DNA of 64,000 bases, from NCBI RefSeq assembly GCF_015062985.1, contig NZ_SUTI01000006.1:45271-109270 (forward strand), in the 5' to 3' direction. The translations under genes and the position numbers were made by a program. Below are positions 39,260 through 47,694 of this stretch, in pieces (the first letter of the stretch is position 1; each line of letters starts with the position of its first letter). The notes beneath the pieces were generated by a model. That model searched no databases and had not been told where the DNA came from. It worked only from the letters and a program-made list of their open reading frames with translations. The DNA comes from Methanobrevibacter sp. (lineage in GTDB: Archaea; Methanobacteriota; Methanobacteria; Methanobacteriales; Methanobacteriaceae).

Positions 39260-39949
39260 CTAGTCCTCTTCATCATACATCAGGATACGTGTGATATTTC
39301 CCCTTTCGGTGAAACCGACAATTATTCTGCTTTCGCCGATTTTAGCAACAGCAAAGTCATCATGTGGTTTATATATGTATCCCTTGAGTTTTGTATATGC
39401 CTCAAAAGCTATTTTAGGATAAATCTTGAAATTTTTCTGGAAATTGTATAAAGTATTTCTGAATTTTAAAAGGGAATTATCTTCTTTGATGTCATCGGAT
39501 TCTACAGCTACAAAGATATCCAAACCATCTTCTGAAACTGCATAATAAGCATCATAATCTAAAAAGGCTGTTGCAGTCATTGCAATGGAATGGCAAGCAT
39601 CATAATTCAATTGAATGATAGGCGCAGCGAACTCGACAATTCCAAATTCATCACCGACGGTTTTGATTTTTTTTGCTGCCCTGATGAGATTTTCACCGAA
39701 GATATCCTCATTATCCCATGCCCATGACCATTGGTTCATATCCTGTGAGTAAAATCCTAAAATCTGAACGGGCATTTTGATATCGCCAAATGATACAATA
39801 CCTTTTTCAATGTCCAGTTCTCCTTTAGTATCACCAATTAAATCTGAGAGGTTTTCCTGTTTATCAAGGCCTAAAGCACCATATTTTGATAATATCATTT
39901 TAAAGGAATCGCCTTCTTCAATTGTAATTTCCTTTTCAATTACTTTCAA
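39260..39949 (-). CDS. DUF6882-like protein, 229 aa
   Basis: The N-terminal half has the DUF6882 pattern: a short strand, then GDIKMPVQILGFYSQDMNQWSWAW (about residues 54-77) and a later EFAAPIIQLNYDACHSIAMTATAFL block. The C-terminal third (KGYIYKPHDDFAVAKIGESRIIVGF) forms strands. No catalytic motif is visible. The TTG at 39949 has AGGTG six bases upstream and is the better start; a GTG at 39958 directly abuts the dapL stop but has no ribosome binding site. Co-transcription with dapL is very likely from the spacing. Confidence 0.65.
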   Translation of the reverse strand: MKVIEKEITIEEGDSFKMILSKYGALGLDKQENLSDLIGDTKGELDIEKGIVSFGDIKMPVQILGFYSQDMNQWSWAWDNEDIFGENLIRAAKKIKTVGDEFGIVEFAAPIIQLNYDACHSIAMTATAFLDYDAYYAVSEDGLDIFVAVESDDIKEDNSLLKFRNTLYNFQKNFKIYPKIAFEAYTKLKGYIYKPHDDFAVAKIGESRIIVGFTERGNITRILMYDEED

Positions 39950-39958
39950 TTTTAACAC

Positions 39959-41191
39959 CTAAAATTCTAATTTTGAAATTCTGTCCATTGCTTCTTTAGT
40001 ATTTTCTAATGTATTGAATGCAGTTAATCTTAAATAACCTTCACCGCTAGGTCCGAATCCGGAACCAGGAGTTCCGATTACGTTAGCTTCGTTTAATAAT
40101 AAATCAAAGAATGTCCATGAATCCATGTTGTTTGGAGCTTTAACCCAAATGTAAGGGGAGCTTACTCCTCCGTAAACTTCAAGACCTAAGTCAGTTAAGC
40201 TTTCACGGATTATTTTTGCATTTTCCATGTAATATTCAACAACTTCCATAATTTGTTTTTGACCATCTTCGGAGTAAGTTGCCTCAGCAGCCCTTTGAAC
40301 AGGATATGATGCACCATTGAATTTGGTGGTTTGCCTTCTGTTCCATAACGGATTGATTTCCACTTCATTGCCTTCGCTGTCATAACCAACCAATTCTTTA
40401 GGAACAACTGTGTATGCGCAACGGGTTCCTGTGAATCCTGCGGTTTTTGAAAAGCTTCTGAATTCAATAGCTACTTCCTTTGCACCTTCAATTTCATAAA
40501 TACTGTGTGGAACATCATCTTCATTGATGAATGCTTCATAAGCTGCATCGAATAATATGAGTGACTTGTTCTCTTTAGCATAATCAACAAACACTTTTAA
40601 TTGATCTTTTGTTAATGTAGTACCTGTCGGATTGTTTGGATAACATAAGTAAATTATATCTACAGGTTCAGAAGGTAATTCAGGAACAAATCCGTTTTCC
40701 GCATTGCATTTAAGGTAACATAATCCTTCATACATTCCATCTTTCATTTCTCCTGTTCTTCCGGCCATCACATTAGTATCAACATAAACGGTGTATACAG
40801 GGTCGGTTACTGCAATCTTGTTGTCAATGCCGAATATCTCCTGGATGTTACCGGTGTCACATTTTGCCCCATCACTTATGAACACTTCAGAAGTGTCAAG
40901 GTTCACACCGTATTTTTCATAGTCATTTTTTATTATGGCTTCAGCCAAAAATCCATAACCTTGTTCCGGACCGTATCCCATGAAGGTTTCTGCATTACCC
41001 ATTTCATCAACAGCATCATGGAATGCTTTGACAACAGCAGGAACCAAAGGTTTTGTAACATCCCCGATACCCATCTTGATTATATTTGCATCAGGATTTG
41101 CTTCTGTAAATTCTGCTTCTCTTCTAGCTACTTCAACAAAAAGGTAGCTGCTTTTTAATTTTAGATAGTTTTCATTAATTTTAACAACCAT
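39959..41191 (-). CDS. dapL: LL-diaminopimelate aminotransferase
   Basis: DapL makes LL-diaminopimelate directly from tetrahydrodipicolinate and glutamate, the lysine route of Methanobacteriales. It is a PLP enzyme; the Lys that holds PLP is in FRSFSKTAGFTGTRCAY (about residues 235-251). IKMGIGDVTKPLVPAVV, FISDGAKCDTGNIQ, YLCYPNNPTGT and GFGPSGEGYLRLTAF match the family throughout its 410 residues. The ATG at 41191 (MVVKINENYLKL) has GAGG upstream and gives the family N-terminus; the ATG at 41212 adds seven residues. Three small uncharacterised genes follow in the same operon. Confidence 0.95.
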   Translation of the reverse strand: MVVKINENYLKLKSSYLFVEVARREAEFTEANPDANIIKMGIGDVTKPLVPAVVKAFHDAVDEMGNAETFMGYGPEQGYGFLAEAIIKNDYEKYGVNLDTSEVFISDGAKCDTGNIQEIFGIDNKIAVTDPVYTVYVDTNVMAGRTGEMKDGMYEGLCYLKCNAENGFVPELPSEPVDIIYLCYPNNPTGTTLTKDQLKVFVDYAKENKSLILFDAAYEAFINEDDVPHSIYEIEGAKEVAIEFRSFSKTAGFTGTRCAYTVVPKELVGYDSEGNEVEINPLWNRRQTTKFNGASYPVQRAAEATYSEDGQKQIMEVVEYYMENAKIIRESLTDLGLEVYGGVSSPYIWVKAPNNMDSWTFFDLLLNEANVIGTPGSGFGPSGEGYLRLTAFNTLENTKEAMDRISKLEF

Positions 41192-41375
41192 GATTAATCC
41201 TCTATAAATCATTAATCTAATTTATATTTTATTTTAAGAATATATAAAATGTCTCATTGAACAACCTTATTGCAAATTAAAAAGAAAAAATAAATTACAT
41301 CTTAAACATTTTATAAAAATATTTAAATTAATGAATGGTACATAATTATATATAGAATATAAGGGTTGGGAAACT

Positions 41376-42869
41376 ATGAACGGAATAACAATATTAATTT
41401 GGATAACAATTGCCATAATCGGTATAATTTCCATTATACTTGTTAAGATGCATTATGGTGATGAAGAACTTGAAAGCGGTGAAAAATCAATAATCCCTAG
41501 TGCTAAAAGCCTTTCAGGAATATTGGAATCACGAAAAGAAAAAGTTAATTCACAATCTAAGTTTATGAACAGTTTTTCCCAACAAAAAACAAACAAATCA
41601 TTATACGGAAACAGAACCTCCGTATCAAAAGATGATGATGCTTACATAGTTCCTGAAGTTAATGATAACAGCGCAAAAAATATCGAATATGAATCTGAAA
41701 ATCAGGTGCTCATTAACTACGGAAATGAAGTTAAAAAATTCCAAGAACCAATCAAACAAAACCAGATGGATATTATGAATCAAAATAATAAAGAAGAAAA
41801 AACCGAATTGAAGGATCTCTTCACTATCGATGAATTAATTAAAGAATCAAAAAGGAAAGATAGTGAAAGAGAAAAAGAATCACAAAATATTTCTAAAGAT
41901 GATGATTTAACTGAAATTAAAGAGAGCATAAAACAAAGAAAAGAAGGTACAGCAATTCAAGAACCTCTCATCGAGGAAATAATCAACGAAAGCGATACAA
42001 TTGAAGAATTGCTTAATGAAACTGCGAACATTTCCGAAGAAGTGACTGAAGAAATCGAAGCAGAAGCAGAAAATGCATACGCAACCCAAAAAGAAATAGA
42101 AGAAACCATTACTTCAGCTTCACAGGAAAGCAAAGAGGAAATTGAAAGCATTTCTGAAGAAACAAATATTACTGATGTATTGCTGGATTCCGCTGAAGAA
42201 GAAGTTGATGTTCCAAACGAAGAAATCAAGGAACCTACCCTTAAAAGTCCAAGCAAAATCAAAGATGACTTCGGAGCCCCAATTGAAAATACCAATCTCT
42301 TTGAAAGTGATGAATACAAAATGGACTTGGACTACAGAAAAGACATTGATAAAATTACTAATAAGATTAGAAGCTCCAAAATATTCCAGGAAGTTAAAGA
42401 CAAATTAACACAAGAACCTGAAGCAAGAGTGGAAGAGGAATACGGAGCCGTTGAAGAGACTTACATACGAAATGTCAACGAATATGATGAATTCGAGCCT
42501 ATCATCAACGAAACACATATTGATTATGTCGAACCTGAAGAAGAATATCCTGAAATAATCAGCGATGATGAAAAATTAAGGCAAGAAAATACCCGTAAGG
42601 TTTTCAATATGGCTAAAAATTCAGCTCCTGAAGTTGAAAAAACCCAATCAAGAATTAGCCCTATTAAAAACAAACCTTCAAAAGACAACATAAAATTAAC
42701 TTTAAACAATAATGAAGTTGTTCTTAAAAAAGGGGATGAAATCATATTTACTCATGAAGGAGAAACATACTCCAGTCAGGTTTATGCCATCAACGGCGAT
42801 GACATCTCCGTTAGATACAGGCGTAAGAACATAACCATCAAACCTAAAGATGTTAAAAAGATATATTAA
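41376..42869 (+). CDS. Membrane-anchored, acidic, low-complexity protein (497 aa)
   Basis: One N-terminal membrane helix (GITILIWITIAIIGIISIILV, residues 3-23) is followed by about 400 residues rich in Glu, Lys, Ser and Asn. Many short charged repeats suggest a disordered or coiled-coil stalk. The final 60 residues look folded, with beta strands (KGDEIIFTHEGETYSSQVYAI, DISVRYRRKNITIKP) like a small barrel of the KOW or Tudor kind. The topology puts the long part in the cytoplasm if the helix has its basic side in. No family is known to me; a structural or division-related role is conceivable only. Confidence 0.6.
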   Translation: MNGITILIWITIAIIGIISIILVKMHYGDEELESGEKSIIPSAKSLSGILESRKEKVNSQSKFMNSFSQQKTNKSLYGNRTSVSKDDDAYIVPEVNDNSAKNIEYESENQVLINYGNEVKKFQEPIKQNQMDIMNQNNKEEKTELKDLFTIDELIKESKRKDSEREKESQNISKDDDLTEIKESIKQRKEGTAIQEPLIEEIINESDTIEELLNETANISEEVTEEIEAEAENAYATQKEIEETITSASQESKEEIESISEETNITDVLLDSAEEEVDVPNEEIKEPTLKSPSKIKDDFGAPIENTNLFESDEYKMDLDYRKDIDKITNKIRSSKIFQEVKDKLTQEPEARVEEEYGAVEETYIRNVNEYDEFEPIINETHIDYVEPEEEYPEIISDDEKLRQENTRKVFNMAKNSAPEVEKTQSRISPIKNKPSKDNIKLTLNNNEVVLKKGDEIIFTHEGETYSSQVYAINGDDISVRYRRKNITIKPKDVKKIY

Positions 42870-42880
42870 ATATCTTTTTT
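42855..42880 (+). terminator. Terminator at the end of the acidic membrane protein gene
   Basis: AAAAAGATAT (42855-42864) and ATATCTTTTT (42870-42879) pair perfectly over ten bases around ATTAA and run into a T-tract. The stop codon (42867-42869) is in the loop. Confidence 0.8.
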
Positions 42881-42952
42881 TACTATTTTTTTTAACCGAA
42901 CAACCATAATACTTACCGAATAGCTTTTTTTAGAGAATTTCAAGTGATTTCA

Positions 42953-43282
42953 ATGGGATTCATCAACAGATTTGAAAAAATGAAAATGCCTCATGACGAC
43001 TGGAGAAAAAGAATCAGGCAAGTTCAAAAATCGGATGATGAGAAAAAGCTAATTGAAATTGCAAAAAACGACCCTAACATCAATGTTCGCATTGCAGCCA
43101 TCGAAAAGATAAACAATGATTCCGATCTAATAGATATCGCTGCAAATGATTCCAACAAAAATGCCAGAATAGCTGCCATAAAAAGAATAAGCGATAAAAC
43201 CGCTTTAAACAACATTGCAAAAAACGATTCAAACAAAACAGTTCGCCTTGCAGCTGCTGAAAGAATATCCCATCTCAAATGA
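42953..43282 (+). CDS. Small HEAT-like repeat protein, 109 aa
   Basis: Three tandem repeats of about 22-24 residues, of the form (A/K)xxDPNxNVRIAAIEKI followed by N/D-x-x-x-L-I-x-I-A, cover residues 27 to the end. They fit HEAT-like two-helix repeats such as the leucine-rich-repeat variant family, used for protein binding. The ATG at 42953 has GTGAT four bases upstream; the GTG at 42944 lies inside that site. The gene follows the acidic membrane protein by 83 bases, after a terminator. Its partner is unknown. Confidence 0.62.
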   Translation: MGFINRFEKMKMPHDDWRKRIRQVQKSDDEKKLIEIAKNDPNINVRIAAIEKINNDSDLIDIAANDSNKNARIAAIKRISDKTALNNIAKNDSNKTVRLAAAERISHLK

Positions 43283-43485
43283 TACACACCTTAAAACCAT
43301 CAGACACATATGAAAAATAAAATATATTAAAAAATACAAAAAGACATTCATATGTTTAAAATCATTGCCAAAAGATTGAAAATAATCAGTCGGCAGAAAA
43401 TAATTTAAACATTGAAAATCTATACAAGAGCATATAACCCATGGCTTTCATACAACATAGCATTCAAAAATTAAAAGGGATGAAC

Positions 43486-44325
43486 ATGAATAAAAAATTA
43501 ATATTAGTTTTTACATTAATCCTGACTGCATTTTTGATGATAGGTGCAGTTAGTGCCGGAGGATGGTTTGATTTTCTAGGCGGTGCCGGATCAAACTCAA
43601 ATGACAATCAAACATTAGTTGTAGGTGTAGGGCCTGATCTCCCTCCATTCAATTACAAAGACGGTAATGGTCAATACATAGGTTTTGATAATGAACTTGC
43701 AAAGGAAGTTGCAAAAAGAAATAACTGGACATTAAAAATCCAACCTCTAATTGATTGGAATTCCAAAGACAACGAAGTTAATTCTAATGAAATCGACTGC
43801 ATTTGGAGCGACCTTACTATTGAAGGAAGAGAAAATAATTTCCTATGGTCAGATCCATACTTTAACAATACACAGGTATTCGTTTTAAGAACCGATAATC
43901 AGAGCGCAACATTAGATGATTTAAAAGGAAAAACTGTTGAAGTTTTAGATTCAAGCAGTGCTTTAGAATCCTTGAATGGTCAAAACAAAACATTAAATGA
44001 CACATTTGCAAAAGTTACACAAGTAAGCGACTACAATACTGCATTTTTAGATTTGCAGTCTGGAGTTTGTGATGTTGTAATCTGTGACGTTGGATATGCA
44101 AATTATCAACTCAATGAAACATATGCAAATGAACCTTTCGTGATAATTGATGAACCATTACAATATGAAAAATATGGCATTGCATTTAAAAAAGGAAATG
44201 ATGATTTGAGAAATCAAGTTCAAAAAACTTTAGATGAGATGTTCAAGGACGGAACCGTTGATAAAATAGCTCAAAACTACAGCAATTATCAAATTCCTCA
44301 AAGATTAATTGCTCCAACTCATTAA
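43486..44325 (+). CDS. Amino-acid-type ABC transporter substrate-binding protein
   Basis: A secreted solute-binding protein of the polar amino acid (SBP_bac_3) family. The signal peptide (MNKKLILVFTLILTAFLMIG) ends near AVSAG and is followed by GWFDFLGG, a linker also seen in the sulfonate-type protein at 26844. The mature part begins VGVGPDLPPFNYKDGNGQYIGFDNELAKE and has IDCIWSDLTIEGREN, LDDLKGKTVEVLDSSSALESL and GIAFKKGNDDLRNQVQKTLDEM. I start at the ATG at 43486, six bases from GGG; ATGs at 43441 and 43480 are less likely. The permease and ATPase are not adjacent. Confidence 0.86.
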   Translation: MNKKLILVFTLILTAFLMIGAVSAGGWFDFLGGAGSNSNDNQTLVVGVGPDLPPFNYKDGNGQYIGFDNELAKEVAKRNNWTLKIQPLIDWNSKDNEVNSNEIDCIWSDLTIEGRENNFLWSDPYFNNTQVFVLRTDNQSATLDDLKGKTVEVLDSSSALESLNGQNKTLNDTFAKVTQVSDYNTAFLDLQSGVCDVVICDVGYANYQLNETYANEPFVIIDEPLQYEKYGIAFKKGNDDLRNQVQKTLDEMFKDGTVDKIAQNYSNYQIPQRLIAPTH

Positions 44326-44370
44326 ATATCTTGAACTGGCTCGCGGTATAGATTTAAAGGATTTTAATCT

Positions 44371-44407
44371 TGAGGATGTGGGTTTTAAGTTAAACCACAT
44401 TTCCTCA
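44371..44407. terminator. Bidirectional hairpin between convergent genes
   Basis: TGAGGATGTGGGTTT (44371-44385) and AAACCACATTTCCTCA (44392-44407) pair with small bulges around a short loop. It lies between the binding-protein gene and a minus-strand gene that ends at 44416. Confidence 0.6.
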
Positions 44408-44415
44408 CGGATTAA

Positions 44416-44880
44416 TTATTCTTTGTTAATCCTATAACTTCCATCTTCAACAATATACTTTGGAACCACTATTTTTAAAGACCTGATGATGTTCAGGTAA
44501 AAGTCATCGAGCTCCCTATCTGCATAAGGATATGTGAATTCAAAAATATAGAGATTATTGTCTTCGACGTATAAGAATTCATTGCGCCTTATTTCGTTTT
44601 CCCCATCGCTGAATGAGGATACAATCATATAATAGATATCATCATTTATCGCAATGAAATCCGAAGTTAACAAATTAATTTTTTCGTTATTTCCAATATT
44701 TTTCTCTATGTCTGCCCTTATCTCCGGAAGGCCGACCAATGTGGGAGTTGTTGAAAATTTAATTGACATGGGTATTTTGGTGTTTACCAGATACATGTCA
44801 TTAAATTCATCCTTGGTGGCGATAGGTTCAAAGTCCTCAGGCATCTGAAGTGTTGAAAATCCATTTGAAAACATTGTCAT
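44416..44880 (-). CDS. Hypothetical protein, 154 aa, downstream of gltX
   Basis: No firm family. The soluble alpha/beta protein has the feel of a PsbP/DcrB-like fold: FSTLQMPEDFEPIA at the start, an internal DDIYYMIVSSFSDGENEIRRNEFLYVEDNNLYIFEF meander and a terminal helix (DDFYLNIIRSLKI). It lacks a signal peptide, so it is cytosolic. AGGTGAT before the ATG at 44880 supports the start. It begins eight bases after gltX and is probably co-transcribed, although a link to tRNA charging is not evident. Confidence 0.58.
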   Translation of the reverse strand: MTMFSNGFSTLQMPEDFEPIATKDEFNDMYLVNTKIPMSIKFSTTPTLVGLPEIRADIEKNIGNNEKINLLTSDFIAINDDIYYMIVSSFSDGENEIRRNEFLYVEDNNLYIFEFTYPYADRELDDFYLNIIRSLKIVVPKYIVEDGSYRINKE

Positions 44881-44888
44881 TTAATCAC

Positions 44889-46559
44889 CTATTTATGGGC
44901 AAAGTAGAAAATGAATTCATCATCTTTAATTTCATCAAGACGGGCAAAACCCACTCTTTCAAATTGAACTACATCTCCAACGCTTAATTCCCTGATTGCA
45001 CCTTCACCAAGACCGGTTTTGAGGGATGCATCATCCATGACTATTTTAACATTTACATTATCCTCTGTTGGCACCCATTGGATAATCCTTGCCTTGGCAG
45101 CTCTTGCATCTTCAAATGAAGTGGAGTGGTATGTTATGCTGTCTCCTGCAATTTCAACATTGACTGCATCCATCAATCTGAACAATCCGTCTTTAATGTC
45201 GGATGCCGCAAGGTATGCCTTTCCGTCAAACGGCAAAATCCTATTTCCCCTATCAAGGTGGTCTGCATGAAGCGGTCTTTCAATTGAAACTTCACCATCA
45301 TCATATCCTTCAACTTCAATTTCAACAGGGTCTTCGCAGAAGAAGTATCTGTTGGCTATAGGTTCCAGGAAGTTGCGGTTTAAACCGTAAATCTTTTTCC
45401 AGCTAATGGCTGAATCCGCCATCTTAACACCTATTTCAGTGATGAGGTTATATATTGTCCTAGGGTCAATTCCACGTCTTGCAATAGCCCTTAAGGTTCC
45501 AAGCCTTGGATCGTCCCATCCGGAGTAAGTTCCATCTTCAATTCCTGCCATTGCCTTGGATGTGCTTAGGGCGATGTCTTCCATTTTAAGTCTTCCGTAG
45601 TGGATATATTCAGGAACATCCCATTCCATGGCATCATACAGGTATTTTTGCTTTTCGGTGTTTGCCAAGTGGTCTTTTCCTCTTAAAACATGAGTCAATC
45701 CCATCAGATGGTCATCGACTGCTACAGAGAAGTTCATCATTGGATATATTCTGTATTTTGTACCTAAGCGAGGGTGCTCTTCATCAACCAGTCTCATTGC
45801 AACCCAATCACGGATAGCGGGGTTTTTGTGATTGATGTCTGTTTTTACTCTAAGCACTGCTTCACCGGCTTCCATTGTGTCGAATTTTTCCCATAATTCA
45901 AGGTTTTCTTCAACACTGTTGTCACGGCAAGGACATGCTTTGCAGTTGTCCTTAAGCTCTTTGAATGTTGCACCGTCACAGGTACACATGTAAGCCGCAC
46001 CCTTTTCTATCAATTGGCGGGCATAATCATAATAAGTTTCAAACCTGTCGGATTGGTAAATCACTTCATCCGCTTTGATTCCAAGCCATTCCAAATCTTC
46101 AGGAATCATTTCATAAGCAGGTTCATAGACCCTTTTCGGGTCTGTGTCTTCAATCCTTAAAATCAGTTTACCGTTGTGTCTTTTAACATATTCAGCATTT
46201 GGAACTGCTGCTCTAGAATGTCCAATATGTAGCGGTCCGCTTGGATTTGGAGCGAAACGCAGAACAATGTTTTCATGAGTTCCAGGAAGTTCCTGTAAGC
46301 CAACCTCTTTAGCTTTTGGTTTTTTATCCTGAACTTCGACACCATATTTTTCCATTTCCGCAGCCTGTTCTTCAGGGCTTAAAGCGTTTACCTTTGCTAC
46401 AATCTTGCCTGACATCGGACCAATTTCTTTTGCCTTACTTCTGAGTTCAGGTTCGTTTGACATGATTGAACCCATTACAGCACCGGGATTTGCACTTCCC
46501 TTATGCTTAGCTGCATTTAATAAGGCATGTTTATAAATAATTTCTTCTAAATCATTCAT
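44889..46559 (-). CDS. gltX: Glutamate-tRNA ligase (archaeal, non-discriminating type)
   Basis: Archaeal GltX attaches glutamate to tRNA-Glu and, where GatDE is used, also to tRNA-Gln. The 556 residues include an N-terminal helical part (about 1-95). The catalytic core begins with RFAPNPSGPLHIGHSRAAV (HIGH motif, about residues 106-124) and carries the KMSKS variant ALSTSKAM (about 330). CDGATFKELKDNCKACPC shows a Cys-rich insert that may bind zinc. The C-terminal beta-barrels recognise the anticodon. ATG at 46559 behind GTGATG; a small gene follows in the same transcript. Confidence 0.96.
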   Translation of the reverse strand: MNDLEEIIYKHALLNAAKHKGSANPGAVMGSIMSNEPELRSKAKEIGPMSGKIVAKVNALSPEEQAAEMEKYGVEVQDKKPKAKEVGLQELPGTHENIVLRFAPNPSGPLHIGHSRAAVPNAEYVKRHNGKLILRIEDTDPKRVYEPAYEMIPEDLEWLGIKADEVIYQSDRFETYYDYARQLIEKGAAYMCTCDGATFKELKDNCKACPCRDNSVEENLELWEKFDTMEAGEAVLRVKTDINHKNPAIRDWVAMRLVDEEHPRLGTKYRIYPMMNFSVAVDDHLMGLTHVLRGKDHLANTEKQKYLYDAMEWDVPEYIHYGRLKMEDIALSTSKAMAGIEDGTYSGWDDPRLGTLRAIARRGIDPRTIYNLITEIGVKMADSAISWKKIYGLNRNFLEPIANRYFFCEDPVEIEVEGYDDGEVSIERPLHADHLDRGNRILPFDGKAYLAASDIKDGLFRLMDAVNVEIAGDSITYHSTSFEDARAAKARIIQWVPTEDNVNVKIVMDDASLKTGLGEGAIRELSVGDVVQFERVGFARLDEIKDDEFIFYFAHK

Positions 46560-46685
46560 TTAATCATCACAATTTAATTAATTCTATAAAAATAAGCAAT
46601 ATTATTTATTTAATTGAAGATATATAAATATTAAGAAGAGTAGTTATAAAAAAGATAGGAGCGAGATAAAAAAACTTAGGTTGAT

Positions 46686-47693
46686 ATGATGAGTGATGCT
46701 ATTGAACAGGCAAAACAATACATTGAAAATGAGGAGTTAAGTGAAGCTCTTAAAATAGCTAGAAAAAGACATGCAAAAGATGATGTTGCCTCTTACCTAT
46801 CCATTTTAGACTTACTAATTGACGCCAACCATTTACCTGCACTTGAAGAGAAAGGTATTTATTATCAGTATTATGATGAAAGCCATGACAATGGGGATTA
46901 TGGTGAAAAATACTTTGACAGATATCTCGAAAAACAGCCCAATTCCATCAACGTATTATGCGATAAGGCAATGTCCCTATTCAATAAAGGAAAAGTGGAT
47001 GATGCGCTCAGTTACATAGACAGAGCCTATAAAAACTATTCATCCTACTCCAAGATTGAAAAACCCCGCATATCTAAAAAAGAAGTTCTTATGAGCAAAA
47101 TCGAACTTCTGATGAAAGCAAAACAGTATGATGATGCCTTAAGATTCTTAAACAACTATGAGAATCAATTTGGCGGCGATGAAAAATCAGACCTCTACAA
47201 GGGCCAGATGCTTCAAAAGACCGGCAAAAATGAGGAGGCACTGGAATATTTAAACAAGTCCCTTCTCGAAGAGGATACTATTGTGGGATTCAATGCAAAA
47301 GGGGATGCATTGTTCGAGCTTGGAGAATACAAGGAAGCATTGAAAAACTATAAGAACTGTCTTCATTATGAAAGCAAAGTTGAAGATGACCTTGAATTGG
47401 TTACCAATTTCAATTACAAAGCCGCTTACTGCTGCGTCAATTTGGGCGATGACGGTGAAGCGGTCAAACACTTGAATAAAACTATCAACATGTTAAATGA
47501 ACACGGCAGGCTTCCGAAGGATCTTGAAGAAATTTACCAGAAATGCTCATTCGAAAAGGAAAGGATAATGAAAAAAGGTGAAGTTGAAGACAAGGAATTC
47601 AGAAAGACAAGATTCTTTTCAGCAAAGACCTCCATTATTATATTGGCAATTATTTTAATTTTATATGTTATACTAAAAATGAACGGTTATTAA
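46686..47693 (+). CDS. TPR-repeat protein with C-terminal membrane anchor
   Basis: The first 290 residues are helical repeats, with at least four recognisable TPRs (NSINVLCDKAMSLFNKGKVDDALSYIDRAY, LYKGQMLQKTGKNEEALEYLNKSL, GFNAKGDALFELGEYKEALKNY, YKAAYCCVNLGDDGEAVKHL). The last 20 residues form a membrane helix (TSIIILAIILILYVILKM) with a Lys/Asn end, a tail-anchored layout with TPRs in the cytoplasm. TPRs bind partner proteins; which ones is not known. The gene ends one base before the aldo/keto reductase start, suggesting a joint transcript. Confidence 0.75.
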   Translation: MMSDAIEQAKQYIENEELSEALKIARKRHAKDDVASYLSILDLLIDANHLPALEEKGIYYQYYDESHDNGDYGEKYFDRYLEKQPNSINVLCDKAMSLFNKGKVDDALSYIDRAYKNYSSYSKIEKPRISKKEVLMSKIELLMKAKQYDDALRFLNNYENQFGGDEKSDLYKGQMLQKTGKNEEALEYLNKSLLEEDTIVGFNAKGDALFELGEYKEALKNYKNCLHYESKVEDDLELVTNFNYKAAYCCVNLGDDGEAVKHLNKTINMLNEHGRLPKDLEEIYQKCSFEKERIMKKGEVEDKEFRKTRFFSAKTSIIILAIILILYVILKMNGY

Positions 47694-47694
47694 A

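Noticed and set aside
44336..44407. Possible tRNA-like fold between the binding-protein and gltX-linked genes
   Set aside because: No TTCGA loop, no CCA-adjacent acceptor stem; the pairing is explained by a bidirectional terminator.
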